Made by a program: the position numbers and the translations under genes
Part shown: piece by piece, positions 18,698 to 32,780 of the stretch
How positions within the stretch are numbered: the first letter of the stretch is position 1
Layout: every line of letters starts with the position of its first letter
Assembly: GCF_007301515.1 (NCBI RefSeq)
Contig: NZ_CP041666.1
Span: 1,488,001 to 1,552,000, forward strand
Direction of reading: 5' to 3'
Length of the DNA stretch: 64,000 bases
Origin: Radiobacillus deserti
GTDB taxonomy: Bacteria; Bacillota; Bacilli; Bacillales; Amphibacillaceae
Notes under the pieces: model-generated
What the model was told of the DNA's origin: nothing
The model's input: only the letters and a program-made list of their open reading frames with translations
Database searches by the model: none

Positions 18698-18727
18698 AAA
18701 ACAACTGCCTTCGGGCGGTTGTTTTTT
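18698..18727 (+). terminator. Intrinsic terminator after ileS
   Basis: ACAACTGCC and GGCGGTTGT form a stem capped by a TTCG tetraloop, followed by six Ts. The ylyA gene found between ileS and lspA in B. subtilis is absent. Confidence 0.92.
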
Positions 18728-18805
18728 CGATTATGAATGATTTTTTCTATCTTAGAAAAATCTATGTTAAAATCAGATAGAGTTACACGAAGAGAGAAAT
18801 GGGGA

Positions 18806-19279
18806 ATGAAATTGATTTACTATTACATATTAGCTCTAGTTATTATCGGATTCGATCAATGGACGAAGTGGAGAATCATACAAACAATGGACATAGGGGA
18901 ATCGATTCCAGTCTTGGAGCCCTTTCTTTACATAACATCACATCGAAATACAGGGGCAGCATGGGGAATACTTGAAGGGAAAATGGGCTTTTTTTATGTC
19001 GTCACGATTGTCGTGATTGCTGTTGTGATTTATTACATGCATAAATATGGAAAAGAAAGCAAATTAGCTGGTATCTCTTTAGCACTTATATTGGGGGGAG
19101 CAATCGGGAACTTTATAGATAGACTGTTCCGAAAAGAAGTAGTAGATTTTGTGGATGTTTATATTGGTAGCTACGATTACCCAATATTCAATGTAGCGGA
19201 TTCTTCGTTAGTAGTAGGTGTCATCGTTTTATTAATTGTAACCTTCATCGACGAACGACAGAAAGGAAGAACAAAATAA
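18806..19279 (+). CDS. lspA: Lipoprotein signal peptidase (signal peptidase II)
   Basis: 157-aa membrane aspartic protease that removes the signal peptide of prolipoproteins after lipidation. Four membrane helices are visible. Conserved motifs are IIGFDQWTKW near the N terminus, HRNTGAAWG, GAIGNFIDRLF, and the catalytic FNVADSSLVVG. ATG at 18806 gives the usual family N terminus; TTG at 18812, seven bases after GGGG, is also possible. The stop overlaps the first base of the next gene. Confidence 0.92.
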   Translation: MKLIYYYILALVIIGFDQWTKWRIIQTMDIGESIPVLEPFLYITSHRNTGAAWGILEGKMGFFYVVTIVVIAVVIYYMHKYGKESKLAGISLALILGGAIGNFIDRLFRKEVVDFVDVYIGSYDYPIFNVADSSLVVGVIVLLIVTFIDERQKGRTK

Positions 19280-20193
19280 TGCCTGAACATCATCGTCATA
19301 CGGTAGGTCCTGATGAACGAGGGGATCGAATTGATAAAGTATTAGCTAAAAGGAATGAAGAAGCCTCTCGCTCACAAGTTCAGACTTGGATTAAAGATGA
19401 GCTTGTTTTTGTAAATGGGGAAAAAGTAAAAAGCAATTATAAGTGTCAATCGGGTGATGAAATCACATGGGAAATTCCGGATGCAGAACCATTGGAACTA
19501 GAGCCTGAGAACATTCCATTAGACATTTTGTATGAGGATAGTGACGTATTGGTTGTAAATAAACCAAAAGGGATGGTCGTCCACCCTGCAGCAGGCCATG
19601 GAACAGGAACACTTGTGAACGCACTTCTGTATCATTGTAAAGATTTGTCTGGTATTAACGGTGTAATTCGACCAGGAATTGTTCATCGCATTGATAAAGA
19701 TACAAGCGGTCTTTTAATGGTGGCTAAAAATGATAAAGCACACGTTTCCTTAGTAGATCAATTGAAAGCGAAAACGGTGAAAAGGTCTTATCAAGCTATT
19801 GTACATGGAGAAATCGGGCATGACTACGGTACTATTGATGCACCGCTTGGAAGGGACCCGAATGATCGTCAAAAAATGGCAGTCGTGGATGATGGTAGGC
19901 ATGCCGTTACTCATTTTGAAGTGATCAAACGGTTTGAAAATTTCACCCATATTAAGTGTGTGTTAGAAACAGGACGTACTCACCAAATTCGTGTGCATAT
20001 GAAATATATCGGACATCCTTTAGCAGGAGATCCGAAATACGGACCAAGAAAGACATTGGATATGGATGGACAAGCCTTACATGCAGAAGTATTAGGGTTT
20101 GAGCATCCTATAACGAACAAATGGGTTGAGTTTCAGGTGGATCCACCGAACGATTTCATCGAACAATTAAATTTATTAGAGAAGATGAGTTGA
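19279..20193 (+). CDS. rluD: RluD-family 23S rRNA pseudouridine synthase (YlyB)
   Basis: 304-aa enzyme with an N-terminal S4 domain (about residues 14-75: RIDKVLAKRNEEASRSQVQ) and an RsuA/RluD catalytic domain with GIVHRIDKDTSGLLMVAKN, which contains the catalytic Asp. The end has ETGRTHQIRVHMKYIGHPLAGDPKYG. It is the positional equivalent of B. subtilis ylyB; the modified rRNA site is inferred only from the family. Coupled to lspA by a one-base overlap. Confidence 0.88.
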   Translation: MPEHHRHTVGPDERGDRIDKVLAKRNEEASRSQVQTWIKDELVFVNGEKVKSNYKCQSGDEITWEIPDAEPLELEPENIPLDILYEDSDVLVVNKPKGMVVHPAAGHGTGTLVNALLYHCKDLSGINGVIRPGIVHRIDKDTSGLLMVAKNDKAHVSLVDQLKAKTVKRSYQAIVHGEIGHDYGTIDAPLGRDPNDRQKMAVVDDGRHAVTHFEVIKRFENFTHIKCVLETGRTHQIRVHMKYIGHPLAGDPKYGPRKTLDMDGQALHAEVLGFEHPITNKWVEFQVDPPNDFIEQLNLLEKMS

Positions 20194-20250
20194 CAGAACG
20201 TCCATTGTCTGGAATAATCAACAATAACAAAAGAGATTTTCCTTTAAGAC

Positions 20251-20332
20251 AGTCCCGTGAGGCTGAAAAGGTGAACATGCGAACGGCATAATTATGTCCT
20301 CAAACCTTTTCCCTAGCGGAAAAGGTTTTTTC
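20251..20332 (+). promoter_or_regulatory. PyrR-dependent attenuator before pyrR
   Basis: The PyrR-binding loop AGTCCCGTGAGGCT (20251-20264) matches ARUCCNGNGAGGYU. It is followed by an intrinsic terminator AAACCTTTTCC/GGAAAAGGTTT with a T-run at 20302-20332. When uridine nucleotides are high, PyrR binds the loop and lets the terminator form. The -10/-35 of the pyr operon are not clear in the short 57-base space after ylyB. Confidence 0.9.
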
Positions 20333-20374
20333 TTTGTGGATGTGTGGAAAATCTCAAGCAGTTTCAATGGATGA

Positions 20375-20929
<555 letters not shown>

Positions 20930-20949
20930 AATACGAATACCTTTAAATG

Positions 20950-21041
20950 AGTCCTGAGAGGCTTGTAAGGTTGTAATGGAGACGTGTACTTTTTTTTGTG
21001 CAGGTTTACCTCTTTGCGACTTTACGCAAAGAGGTTTTTTT
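20950..21041 (+). promoter_or_regulatory. PyrR-dependent attenuator between pyrR and pyrB
   Basis: A second PyrR-binding loop AGTCCTGAGAGGCT at 20950-20963 is followed by a terminator (CCTCTTTGCG/CGCAAAGAGG, then seven Ts) at 21008-21041. It gives a further level of uridine-nucleotide control over pyrB onward. Only two attenuators exist here, against three in B. subtilis, because pyrP and its leader are missing. Confidence 0.92.
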
Positions 21042-21069
21042 ATTGCTTATTTTTAAAAGGAGGAGCGAC

Positions 21070-22008
21070 ATGAAGCATTTTCTTTCGATGAAGGATGTAT
21101 CGGAGTATGAGATTCAACAATTAGTCAAACGAACAGAGGATATGATGCTAGGTAGGAAAGAAATGGTACATCCAACGACGCCGGTTTTTGTAGCAAACCT
21201 TTTCTTTGAACCGAGTACGAGAACAAAGATGAGCTTTACCATAGCGGAACAACGTTTAGGACTAAAGCCACTAGACTTTCAACCTGAGGTATCTAGCGTA
21301 CAAAAAGGAGAAACAGTTTACGATACAGCGAAGACCTTGGAGGCTATTGGAGCGTCTTTACTCGTTATACGTCACCCAGAAGACCATGTTGTTCAACAAG
21401 TAGCAAGTAAGATGAGCATCCCGGTCATTAATGCAGGGGACGGTACAGGAGAACATCCAACACAGTCCTTATTAGATCTTGTCACGATTTATCAAGAGTT
21501 TCGTCGCTTTCATGGCTTAAAAGTTGCCATTGTTGGAGATGTGAAGCATAGCCGTGTGGCAAGGTCAAATGCCTATGCTTTATCTACATTAGGTGCAAAA
21601 GTCTATTTTTCTAGTAAACCAGAGTGGCAAGATCAAACATTAGATTTTCCATATTTGGATATCGATGAGGTGGTAGAGACCTGTGACGTCGTAATGCTGC
21701 TTCGAATACAGCATGAGCGTCATGACCAAAGACAGTCTTTCGAGCAAACGGAGTATTTGTTGAATTATGGGTTAACAGTTGAAAGAGAAAAAAGAATGAA
21801 GCCACACGCCATTATTTTGCATCCTGCGCCAGTAAATAGAGGGGTTGAAATTGATGATTGCTTAGTGGAGTGTGAACGTTCGCGAATTTTTAAGCAAATG
21901 ACGAATGGTGTATATGCACGTATGGCTGTAATGAGCAATTTATTAGAGGATTGGGGGATTCATAATGAGTATCAAGCTAGTGAACGCGAAGCGCTTCAAC
22001 CACAATGA
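21070..22008 (+). CDS. pyrB: Aspartate carbamoyltransferase catalytic subunit
   Basis: 312-aa enzyme joining carbamoyl phosphate and aspartate to N-carbamoylaspartate. The carbamoyl-phosphate site [13 protein letters not shown] is near residue 46 and [13 protein letters not shown] near 130, with the terminal [11 protein letters not shown] motif. AAGGAGGAG lies upstream of ATG 21070. No regulatory pyrI is present, as usual in Bacillus. It overlaps pyrC by 44 bases. Confidence 0.96.
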   Translation: MKHFLSMKDVSEYEIQQLVKRTEDMMLGRKEMVHPTTPVFVANLFFEPSTRTKMSFTIAEQRLGLKPLDFQPEVSSVQKGETVYDTAKTLEAIGASLLVIRHPEDHVVQQVASKMSIPVINAGDGTGEHPTQSLLDLVTIYQEFRRFHGLKVAIVGDVKHSRVARSNAYALSTLGAKVYFSSKPEWQDQTLDFPYLDIDEVVETCDVVMLLRIQHERHDQRQSFEQTEYLLNYGLTVEREKRMKPHAIILHPAPVNRGVEIDDCLVECERSRIFKQMTNGVYARMAVMSNLLEDWGIHNEYQASEREALQPQ

Positions 22009-23263
22009 GCTACAGCCTTGTGAAGTGTATATTTCTGATGGAATCATACAGGAAATAGGACCTTCGATTGACGGAAAAGCGGAACAAATAATTGATTGTA
22101 ATGGTCATCTACTATCACCAGGATTCATTGATGTCCATGTTCACCTCCGTGAACCAGGTGGTGAGGAGAAAGAGACAATCTGTACTGGTACGGATGCTGC
22201 GGCTAGAGGTGGTTATACAACGGTTTGTCCGATGCCGAATACTCGCCCAGTTCCTGATACAGTGGATCATTTAACTGAACTAATGGAACGAATTAAGCAA
22301 GATGCAAAAGTTCGAGTCCTTCCATATGCCTCTATTACAGAACGCCAGCTCGGTAAGCAGCTGGTAGATATGGGAGGGTTGAAAGCGCACGGTGCATTTG
22401 CTTTTACGGATGACGGTGTCGGTGTACAATCTGCAGATCAAATGCTGCAAGCAATGAAACAAGCAGCTGCGTTGGAAATGCCAATTGTTGCACATTGTGA
22501 AGAAAATACGTTAATTCATGGTGGAGTAATTCACGAAGGAAATACGAGTGAGTTACTAGATGTGCCAGGAATTCCTTCGGTGTGTGAATCTGTACATATT
22601 GCAAGAGACGTACTTCTAGCTGAAGCGACCAATTGTCATTATCACGTCTGCCATGTGAGTACGAAAGAATCTGTACGAGTTATACGAGATGCAAAAAAAG
22701 CAGGTATTCGTGTAACGGCTGAAGTTACCCCACACCACTTATTATTGACCGAAAAAGCCATTCATGCAGACGATGGGAATTTTAAAATGAATCCACCACT
22801 TCGTTCAGAGGAGGATCGCAAAGCATTACTAGATGGATTGCTTGATGGAACGATTGATTTTATCGCAACCGATCATGCCCCTCATACTGAGGAAGAAAAG
22901 GCCCAAGGTTTGCGGAAAGCACCGTTTGGAATTGTTGGATTGGAAACAGCTTTTTCCTTGCTTTATACGCACCTAGTGTTAACAGAACAAGTTACGTTGC
23001 CACAATTAATCGATTGGATGACGATTAAGCCTGCTGAAGTTTTCGGTTTATCTTATGGAAGAATGGAGCAAGGAGAAGTGGCAGATATCGTTCTTCTTAA
23101 TTTAGATAAAAAATATTCCATTGATAAACAGAGCTTTTTGTCCAAAGGAAAAAATACACCATTCCATGGTTGGGATGTAGTTGGTAGACCGATACTCACG
23201 ATTTTTGAAGGAAACATTGTATATGAGGAGGCTTCACATGAAAAAACGACAGCTCGTACTTGA
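21965..23263 (+). CDS. pyrC: Dihydroorotase
   Basis: 432-aa type I dihydroorotase that cyclises carbamoylaspartate to dihydroorotate at a zinc centre. Metal motifs in order are [16 protein letters not shown] (about residues 56-71), [15 protein letters not shown] and [12 protein letters not shown]. It starts inside the 3' end of pyrB and overlaps carA by 26 bases, so the whole block is translationally linked. Confidence 0.96.
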   Translation: MSIKLVNAKRFNHNELQPCEVYISDGIIQEIGPSIDGKAEQIIDCNGHLLSPGFIDVHVHLREPGGEEKETICTGTDAAARGGYTTVCPMPNTRPVPDTVDHLTELMERIKQDAKVRVLPYASITERQLGKQLVDMGGLKAHGAFAFTDDGVGVQSADQMLQAMKQAAALEMPIVAHCEENTLIHGGVIHEGNTSELLDVPGIPSVCESVHIARDVLLAEATNCHYHVCHVSTKESVRVIRDAKKAGIRVTAEVTPHHLLLTEKAIHADDGNFKMNPPLRSEEDRKALLDGLLDGTIDFIATDHAPHTEEEKAQGLRKAPFGIVGLETAFSLLYTHLVLTEQVTLPQLIDWMTIKPAEVFGLSYGRMEQGEVADIVLLNLDKKYSIDKQSFLSKGKNTPFHGWDVVGRPILTIFEGNIVYEEASHEKTTART

Positions 23264-24353
23264 AGACGGAACAATTTTCACAGGAGAAGCATTTGGAAGT
23301 GATAAAGAAGTAATAGGAGAAATTGTCTTTAATACTGGAATGACTGGATATCAAGAGATTTTATCTGATCCATCCTACTGCGCACAGATTGTTACCCTTA
23401 CTTATCCGTTAATTGGAAACTACGGTATTAATCGAGATGATTTTGAGACTGTGAATCCATCGGTTTTTGGATTGATTGTAAAAGAAGCGTGTGACATTGC
23501 TTCCAATTTTCGTGGAGAAGAAAATATAGATAGCTTTCTAAAGGCAAACGATATTCCTGCTATTTCGGGGATAGATACTAGGAAGCTAACAAAGATTATT
23601 CGAAAACACGGTACGATGCGCGGAATGTTTACAGATGGTAATAAAACGTGGGAAGAAGTGAAAAAGCTTTTCGACACTACTCCTATTGTTCGAAATCAAG
23701 TTAAAACGGTTTCGACCGTAAAGCCTTACGTCGTACCAGGAAGAAGTTATCGCGTCGTACTTATGGACTTCGGAATGAAGCACGGAATCCTTCGCGAATT
23801 AACCAAGCGCAACTGTCATGTAACCGTAGTGCCATATCATTATACAGCAGAGCAAATTGAACGATTAAAGCCAGATGGGGTTGTCCTTTCCAATGGTCCA
23901 GGAGACCCAAAGGATGTACCAGAAGCTATTGACATGATCCGTAGTATTATAAACCGCATTCCGATCTTTGGAATTTGTTTAGGCCATCAGCTGTTAGCAC
24001 TTGCAGGAGGAGCAGATACGACGAAATTAAAATTCGGTCACCGAGGCTCCAATCATCCCGTGAAAGATGTAATGTTAAACAAAACATTTATTACCTCGCA
24101 AAATCATGGGTATGCCGTTACGAAAGAATCGTTAGAAAAGACGGAGCTTATGCTTACCCAAATTGCGTTAAACGACGAAACGGTAGAAGGAATACAGCAT
24201 AAAGCGTATCCTGCGTTCTCGGTTCAATATCATCCAGAAAGCTCACCAGGTCCGGATGATACGAATTACTTGTTCGACCAATTCTTAGACCTTATCGAAA
24301 CGAGCAAGCAGCAAGTGAAGGGGGAAAAAGAATGCCAAAGCGTACTGATATAA
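23238..24353 (+). CDS. pyrAA: Carbamoyl-phosphate synthase small subunit (pyrimidine-specific)
   Basis: 371-aa glutamine amidotransferase subunit that supplies ammonia to the large subunit. The class I amidotransferase domain has [14 protein letters not shown] with the nucleophile Cys, and the His/Glu pair in [19 protein letters not shown] precedes ATG 23238. The position between pyrC and carB identifies it as the pyrimidine-specific isoform. Confidence 0.96.
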   Translation: MKKRQLVLEDGTIFTGEAFGSDKEVIGEIVFNTGMTGYQEILSDPSYCAQIVTLTYPLIGNYGINRDDFETVNPSVFGLIVKEACDIASNFRGEENIDSFLKANDIPAISGIDTRKLTKIIRKHGTMRGMFTDGNKTWEEVKKLFDTTPIVRNQVKTVSTVKPYVVPGRSYRVVLMDFGMKHGILRELTKRNCHVTVVPYHYTAEQIERLKPDGVVLSNGPGDPKDVPEAIDMIRSIINRIPIFGICLGHQLLALAGGADTTKLKFGHRGSNHPVKDVMLNKTFITSQNHGYAVTKESLEKTELMLTQIALNDETVEGIQHKAYPAFSVQYHPESSPGPDDTNYLFDQFLDLIETSKQQVKGEKECQSVLI

Positions 24354-27300
24354 ATAAAATTCTCGTTATCGGATCTGGTCCAATCGTCATTGGGCAAGCG
24401 GCAGAGTTTGATTACTCAGGAACACAAGCATGTCAAGCATTAAAGGAAGAAGGCTTTACAGTTATTCTAGCCAACTCTAACCCTGCAACGATTATGACGG
24501 ACGATACCATTGCGGACACCGTGTATATGGAACCACTCACAGTGGATTTTTTAACAAAAATCATCCGGAAAGAGCAACCTGATGCGATTCTTCCTACACT
24601 TGGAGGGCAAACTGGTTTAAATATGGCGGTTCAATTAGAACAAACTGGTATTCTAGAAGACTATGGAATTGAACTGTTAGGAACCTCTCTAACTGCGATT
24701 CAACAAGCAGAGGATAGAGAGAAGTTTCGTGCTTTAATGAAAGAATTAAAGGAGCCGGTGCCTGATAGTCAAATTGTTACAACCGTTCAAGGTGCCTTAG
24801 ATTTTGCAGATGAAATTGGATTTCCGTTAATTGTACGTCCTGCCTATACGTTAGGGGGAACAGGTGGAGGCATGTGCTATAGCTTGGATGAGCTGAAAGA
24901 AATTACTAGAAATGGGTTGGCTCTATCCCCGGTAAATCAATGTCTAATAGAAAAAAACATTGCTGGCTTCAAAGAAGTAGAGTATGAAGTAATGCGAGAT
25001 ATGAATGACCAAGCGATCGTTGTTTGTAATATGGAGAACATAGATCCAGTTGGGATTCATACCGGGGATTCCATGGTTGTCGCTCCATCTCAAACATTAA
25101 GTGATCGTGAATACCAAATGCTGCGCAATGCATCGTTAAAAATTATTCGAGCATTAAAAATTGAAGGGGGATGTAATGTTCAGCTAGCTCTGGACCCTGA
25201 AAGCTTTCAATATTACATTATCGAAGTAAATCCACGGGTAAGCCGTTCGTCCGCATTAGCTTCTAAAGCAACGGGTTATCCGATTGCGAAAATGGCTGCT
25301 AAGATTGCCGTTGGCTTAACATTGGATGAAATTACTAACCCGATAACAGGGAAAACGTATGCTTGCTTTGAGCCAGCATTAGATTATGTGGTCACCAAAT
25401 TACCTCGTTTCCCATTCGATAAATTTACGACGGGTAACCGTACTTTAGGAACCCAAATGAAAGCGACCGGAGAGATCATGTCTATCGGTCGAAACTTCGA
25501 GGAGTCCTTCTTAAAAGGTGTGCGTTCCCTAGACATTGGAGCGGAAGACTTATTTTTACCATATTTGACGAGCGTACCGAATGAAGAGCTGACAGAGCGA
25601 CTGATAAAGCCAGATGATGAACGACTGTTTATTTTAGCAGAAGCACTAAGAAGAGAGTTCTCCGTAGAAGACATTTTTCAGCTTACTAAAATAGACCGTT
25701 TCTTCTTAAATAAATTCAATAATATAATTGGTATGGAAAAAGAGCTTGGGGAACATCCGGGGGATGCGAATCGTTTAAGAGAAGCTAAACAGATCGGTTT
25801 TTCGGACACGCAAGTAGCAAGACTTTGGAATAAGTCTGTAGATGCAGTCTATCACATGAGAATCGAACAAGGTATTGTACCTGTGTACAAAATGGTAGAT
25901 ACGTGTGCAGCTGAATTTGAATCCGAAACTCCATATTTCTACAGTAGCTATGAGGAAGAAAATGAATCCATTCCCTCTGATAGAAAGAAAGTACTGGTTA
26001 TTGGATCAGGTCCAATCCGTATCGGGCAGGGGATTGAATTTGACTATGCGACTGTTCATTCTGTCTTAGCATTGAAAGAAGCAGGATACGAAGCAATTAT
26101 TATGAATAGTAATCCCGAAACCGTTTCTACTGATTTCAGTGTTTCCGATAAACTCTATTTTGAACCATTAACATTAGAAGATGTAATGCATGTAATCAAC
26201 CTAGAGAGTCCAGAGGGAGTAATCGTGCAGTTCGGCGGACAAACTGCGATTAACTTAGCGGAGGGCTTAGAAAGAAGAGGCGTCAAGATTCTTGGTACAT
26301 CCTTAGAAGCCATTGATATGGCAGAAGACCGAGATAAGTTTGAAAAATTGCTAGGTGAATTGGCAATCCCACAGCCAAAAGGGAAAAGTGTTCGCCAATT
26401 GGATCAAGCTTTACAAGCAGCTGAGGAAATTGGATATCCTGTATTGGTTCGACCGTCTTACGTTATCGGTGGTAGCCAAATGGAAATCATTTATAGCGAT
26501 GAAGAGCTCCATGCTTATTTGAAAAAGTCGAATAAGATTAAGCATTCTCACCCTGTATTAATCGATAAATACTTAACTGGTATTGAAGTCGAAGTGGATG
26601 CAGTAAGTGATGGGGATGTAACAATTATCCCGGGGATTATGGAACATATCGAGCGTGCAGGTGTACATTCTGGAGATTCCATTGCGGTGTATCCAACGCA
26701 ACGAATATCTCCAGAAGCAAAACAAAAGCTAGTCGATGCTACTTTAAGCATATCGAAGCGTCTTCAAGTTAAGGGTTTAATCAATATTCAATTTGTCGTA
26801 AAACAAGACGACGTTTTTGTTCTGGAAGTGAATCCAAGAGCAAGTCGTACAATTCCGTTTTTAAGCAAAATTACAGGAGTAACAATGGCCAACTTAGCGA
26901 CACGCTGCATCATTGGAGAATCTCTTCAAAGTATGGGCTATGTGGACGGATTACTTCCGGAAAAAGAGCAGGTATCTGTTAAGGTGCCAGTGTTCTCCTT
27001 TGAAAAATTACGCAGTGTGGATGCTATATTAGGACCAGAAATGAAATCAACTGGCGAAGCGATTGGACACGATATGACCTTGGAAAAAGCACTTTATAAA
27101 GGACTATTAGCTTCAGGACTTTCTATCCCACATGAAGGATCTGTACTTTTAACGGTGGCGGATAAAGATAAAGAAGAAGTACTTGCAATTGCCGAGCGTT
27201 TTCACCAACTAGGTTTTACGGTTTATGCTACGCAGGGTACAGGACAATATGTTGGGGAACATGGAGTACCTGTTCAAGTCGTGGATAAGATTGGTTCTGA

Positions 27301-27531
27301 GCATAAAAATGTTCTATCCATTATTGAGAATGGAGAGGTTCAATTTGTTATTAATACGATAACCTCTGGACAACAAGCACGTTCAGACGGCTTCCGAATT
27401 CGTCGAGAAGCCGTAGAGCATGGTATTGCATGCTTGACGAGCTTAGATACAGCAGAAGCGATATTGAATGTCATTGATTCCACTACTTTTCAAGCAAGAC
27501 CAGTAGCGGAAAGAAAGGCTGTTGTCACCTT

Positions 27532-27535
<4 letters not shown>
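24332..27535 (+). CDS. pyrAB: Carbamoyl-phosphate synthase large subunit (pyrimidine-specific)
   Basis: 1067-aa enzyme with two tandem ATP-grasp halves, starting at [22 protein letters not shown] and [21 protein letters not shown] (about residues 8 and 554), an oligomerisation domain between them, and a C-terminal MGS-like allosteric domain (about 930-1065). It makes carbamoyl phosphate from bicarbonate, ammonia and two ATP. It overlaps the small subunit by 22 bases and pyrK by four (ATGA). Confidence 0.97.
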
Positions 27536-29902
<2,367 letters not shown>

Positions 29903-29913
<11 letters not shown>

Positions 29914-30532
29914 AGTAGAAATTGCGAAAGGCCTTTTTGATATTGGAGCGATTCAAATCCGCCCGAACGATCCATTTACATGGACATCAGGTATCCAATC
30001 TCCGATTTATTGTGATAACCGGATGACGATGTCTTATCCAGACATTCGAAATCGCATTGCAGATGCCTTTGTGGAAATGATAGAGAAGCTTGATGAAAAG
30101 CCAGATGTTATCGCCGGCTGTGCAACGGCAGGAATTCCTCATGCCGCTTGGGTTGCACAAAAGCTAAATCTCCCTATGGTGTACGTTCGCTCTAGTGCTA
30201 AAAAACACGGGAAAGGCAATCGTATTGAGGGCGTAATAAAAGAAGGGCAAAAAGTAATCGTAATAGAGGATCTTATTTCTACCGGCGGGTCGTCTATTGA
30301 TGCGGCTATAGGATTACAAAAGGAAGGGGCAGTGGTCATCGGGGTTTTGGCCATCTTTACATACGGTCTTGAAAAAGCAAATAATGCCTTTGAGGAAAGC
30401 AATTTAAAAATGCAGACGATCACAAATTATGATCAGCTTATGACAGAGCTAGTGAAGAGTTCTTCCTTAACAGAAGCGGACCATGAGAAAATGATCACAT
30501 GGAGAAATGAATTGGGGAAAATCAGCCAATAA
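29903..30532 (+). CDS. pyrE: Orotate phosphoribosyltransferase
   Basis: 209-aa enzyme that joins orotate to PRPP to give OMP. The PRPP motif VIVIEDLISTGGSSIDAAI is near residues 115-133. The loop VRSSAKKHGKGNRIEG matches the catalytic flexible loop. AAGGAG precedes ATG, which overlaps pyrF by 11 bases. It is the last gene of the pyr operon; the next strong terminator lies at 30622-30709. Confidence 0.95.
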
Positions 30533-30559
30533 CTGTACGTCTTCTCCAACCTGAGACGT

Positions 30560-30589
30560 ATGACAATGATATTTTTCCCATGTTATAAA
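30560..30589 (+). promoter_or_regulatory. Possible promoter downstream of pyrE
   Basis: ATGACA (30560-30565) and TATAAA (30584-30589), 18 bases apart, resemble a sigma-A promoter. CATGTTA (30579-30585) also fits the sigma-G -10 form CATNNTA, but the upstream partner (CGTAT) is poor. It would start an RNA near 30596. Confidence 0.35.
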
Positions 30590-30595
30590 TGTAAT

Positions 30596-30710
30596 AGCTA
30601 GAAAAAAGCATTATTTGCTACAAAAAACGCAGGTAGTATCCTATTCGTAACCTTGACATCGACCTCCCTAATCCATGTCTCGTACTAGACTAGATACTCT
30701 GCGTTTTTTG
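30596..30710 (+). ncRNA. Possible small RNA with C-rich loop, ending in a bidirectional terminator
   Basis: A long stem joins AAAAAACGCAG (30622-30632) plus GTATC (30636-30640) to GATAC (30693-30697) plus CTGCGTTTTTT (30699-30709), which is a terminator readable on both strands. Inside, GACAT (30655-30659) and ATGTC (30675-30679) make a hairpin whose 15-base loop contains CCTCCC, complementary to ribosome-binding sites. Together with the upstream promoter-like bases this could be a roughly 115-base regulatory RNA. It may equally be just a bulky pyr-operon terminator. No coding region is present. Confidence 0.35.
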
Positions 30711-30833
30711 TTTGTTTTCCGAAATAATACTCGAATTGTGCGCTTTCCCGGGCAATATGTGGAATTGAATAAAATAGTTACCGATTATAGAAAACGATTT
30801 AACCTATGGTAAAATTCACTTGAGGTGGAAAAC

Positions 30834-31561
<728 letters not shown>

Positions 31562-31564
31562 CAC

Positions 31565-31600
31565 AAAGCGTTAATCCACCTTGGATTAACGCTTTCTTGT
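31565..31600 (+). terminator. Intrinsic terminator after the glucosidase remnant
   Basis: AAAGCGTTAATCC pairs perfectly with GGATTAACGCTTT around a short loop, with a weak T-rich tail. It is probably the original terminator of the lost beta-glucoside operon. Confidence 0.75.
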
Positions 31601-31655
31601 TAGAAGTGATAATATAGGATAAGGGGTTTAAAAGATTAAAAATGGGGGATAAACC

Positions 31656-32270
31656 ATGTACAAGCATATTATATGGGATTTCGATGGAACTCTTTTCGAT
31701 ACCTATCCAGTGATGGCGAAAACATTTAAGGAATTATTAGAGGAGCGAGGGATTGACGAGCCCATAGTGGACATTGTGAAACAGATGAAGGTGTCTATGT
31801 CATCTGCAATAAACTATTATGAAAAAAAGTATCAGATTGATGAGGATTTCGTAAACACGTATAAGTCTCAAAGAAAAGGTGTGGAACTAGAATTATCTAA
31901 ACCGTTTGAGGGAATCGAAGAGATATGTAAATATATACATACAACAAATAGAAGGAATTATTTGTACACACATCGAGGTGAATCATCGATTGAATTACTG
32001 AAAATGTATGGATTATATGACTATTTTTCTGATTTTATAACGTCACAAAATGACTTTGAAAGAAAACCGAGTCCAGAAGCAATCCGTTATCTCATGCAGA
32101 AGTTTAAAATGGATGAAGCGGAAGCACTAATGATTGGAGATAGAGATTTGGATTTGCTGGCAGGGAAGAATGCTGGTATCAGTGCTTGTTATTTTACGAC
32201 AGACAACGAAGAGAATGAGATAGCGGATTATATAATTCATGAGTTTGGGCAGTTGAGATCTGTTATTTAA
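31656..32270 (+). CDS. HAD-superfamily phosphatase (HAD-IA type)
   Basis: 204-aa haloacid-dehalogenase hydrolase. Motif I WDFDGTLFDTYPVM gives the nucleophile Asp (about residue 9); a helical cap follows (about 17-85); motif II is LYTHRGES; the Lys of motif III is in ERKPSPEAI; motif IV is MIGDRDLDLLAG. It probably dephosphorylates a small sugar phosphate or nucleotide, but the substrate cannot be read from sequence. It stands alone, bounded by terminators, with GGGGGAT upstream of the ATG. Confidence 0.88.
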   Translation: MYKHIIWDFDGTLFDTYPVMAKTFKELLEERGIDEPIVDIVKQMKVSMSSAINYYEKKYQIDEDFVNTYKSQRKGVELELSKPFEGIEEICKYIHTTNRRNYLYTHRGESSIELLKMYGLYDYFSDFITSQNDFERKPSPEAIRYLMQKFKMDEAEALMIGDRDLDLLAGKNAGISACYFTTDNEENEIADYIIHEFGQLRSVI

Positions 32271-32274
32271 TGAG

Positions 32275-32312
32275 AGAGTGGTGATTTTCAATGATCGCCA
32301 CTCTTTCTTTCT
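32275..32312. terminator. Terminator between convergent genes (HAD and minus-strand pair)
   Basis: AGAGTGGTGAT pairs with ATCGCCACTCT (one G-U pair) and has a T-rich tail on the + strand. It closes the HAD gene and may also serve the minus-strand gene that ends at 32311. Confidence 0.65.
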
Positions 32313-32772
32313 ATGAACCAACCTTCACAACTAAGCTGTCTTCAATCCTTTTCCCGCCATACATTAAAAATTCATGAGTATTAGAGTTAAGCGTTACTTT
32401 AATGGTATGCTTTCCCTGTCTCAGTACCCCTAAATTGTAATAGCTTCCGTAAAGTCGGTTTATTTTTTCGCCATTTATGAACAAATGAGCGTGCCCTTCA
32501 TTATAACTTCGAGTGTACGAGCCTACCTTTCTGGGAGCGAAAGTAAAGTTATCAGTCTGAACTTCTAGAAGCCATGTTTTGGATTGGTCTTGTGTAACCT
32601 TAATCTGTAAAGAAGGAATATCCAATCCTTTCGGTATTTCGACGTTTCCATGCTCTTTATTAATTGAGTGAGCAGAAAAGTGATGTTTCTCACTTTGGCT
32701 TGTAAAATAAAAAAAGAATAGAACAAAAGGTAGGAAAAATATTAAAAAGCTTCTTATTTTTTTCAATTTCAT
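32311..32772 (-). CDS. Membrane-anchored or secreted protein of unknown function
   Basis: 153-aa protein with a basic N terminus and one hydrophobic stretch (about residues 8-25), so it is exported and anchored or cleaved; there is no lipobox Cys. The remainder looks like a beta-sandwich domain with YNEGHAHLFINGEKINRLYG, then GKHTIKVTLNSNTHEFLMYGG. His residues are frequent near the N terminus (KHHFSAHS). I do not recognise an established function; the fold resembles small extracellular copper-associated or carbohydrate-like beta domains only loosely. It lies eight bases downstream of the DUF2243 gene and is probably cotranscribed. Confidence 0.72.
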   Translation of the reverse strand: MKLKKIRSFLIFFLPFVLFFFYFTSQSEKHHFSAHSINKEHGNVEIPKGLDIPSLQIKVTQDQSKTWLLEVQTDNFTFAPRKVGSYTRSYNEGHAHLFINGEKINRLYGSYYNLGVLRQGKHTIKVTLNSNTHEFLMYGGKRIEDSLVVKVGS

Positions 32773-32780
32773 ATCACTCC

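Noticed and set aside
30622..30710. A further PyrR attenuator or riboswitch after pyrE
   Set aside because: No AGUCC-GAGGCU loop and no recognisable riboswitch core; kept only as a small-RNA or terminator candidate.
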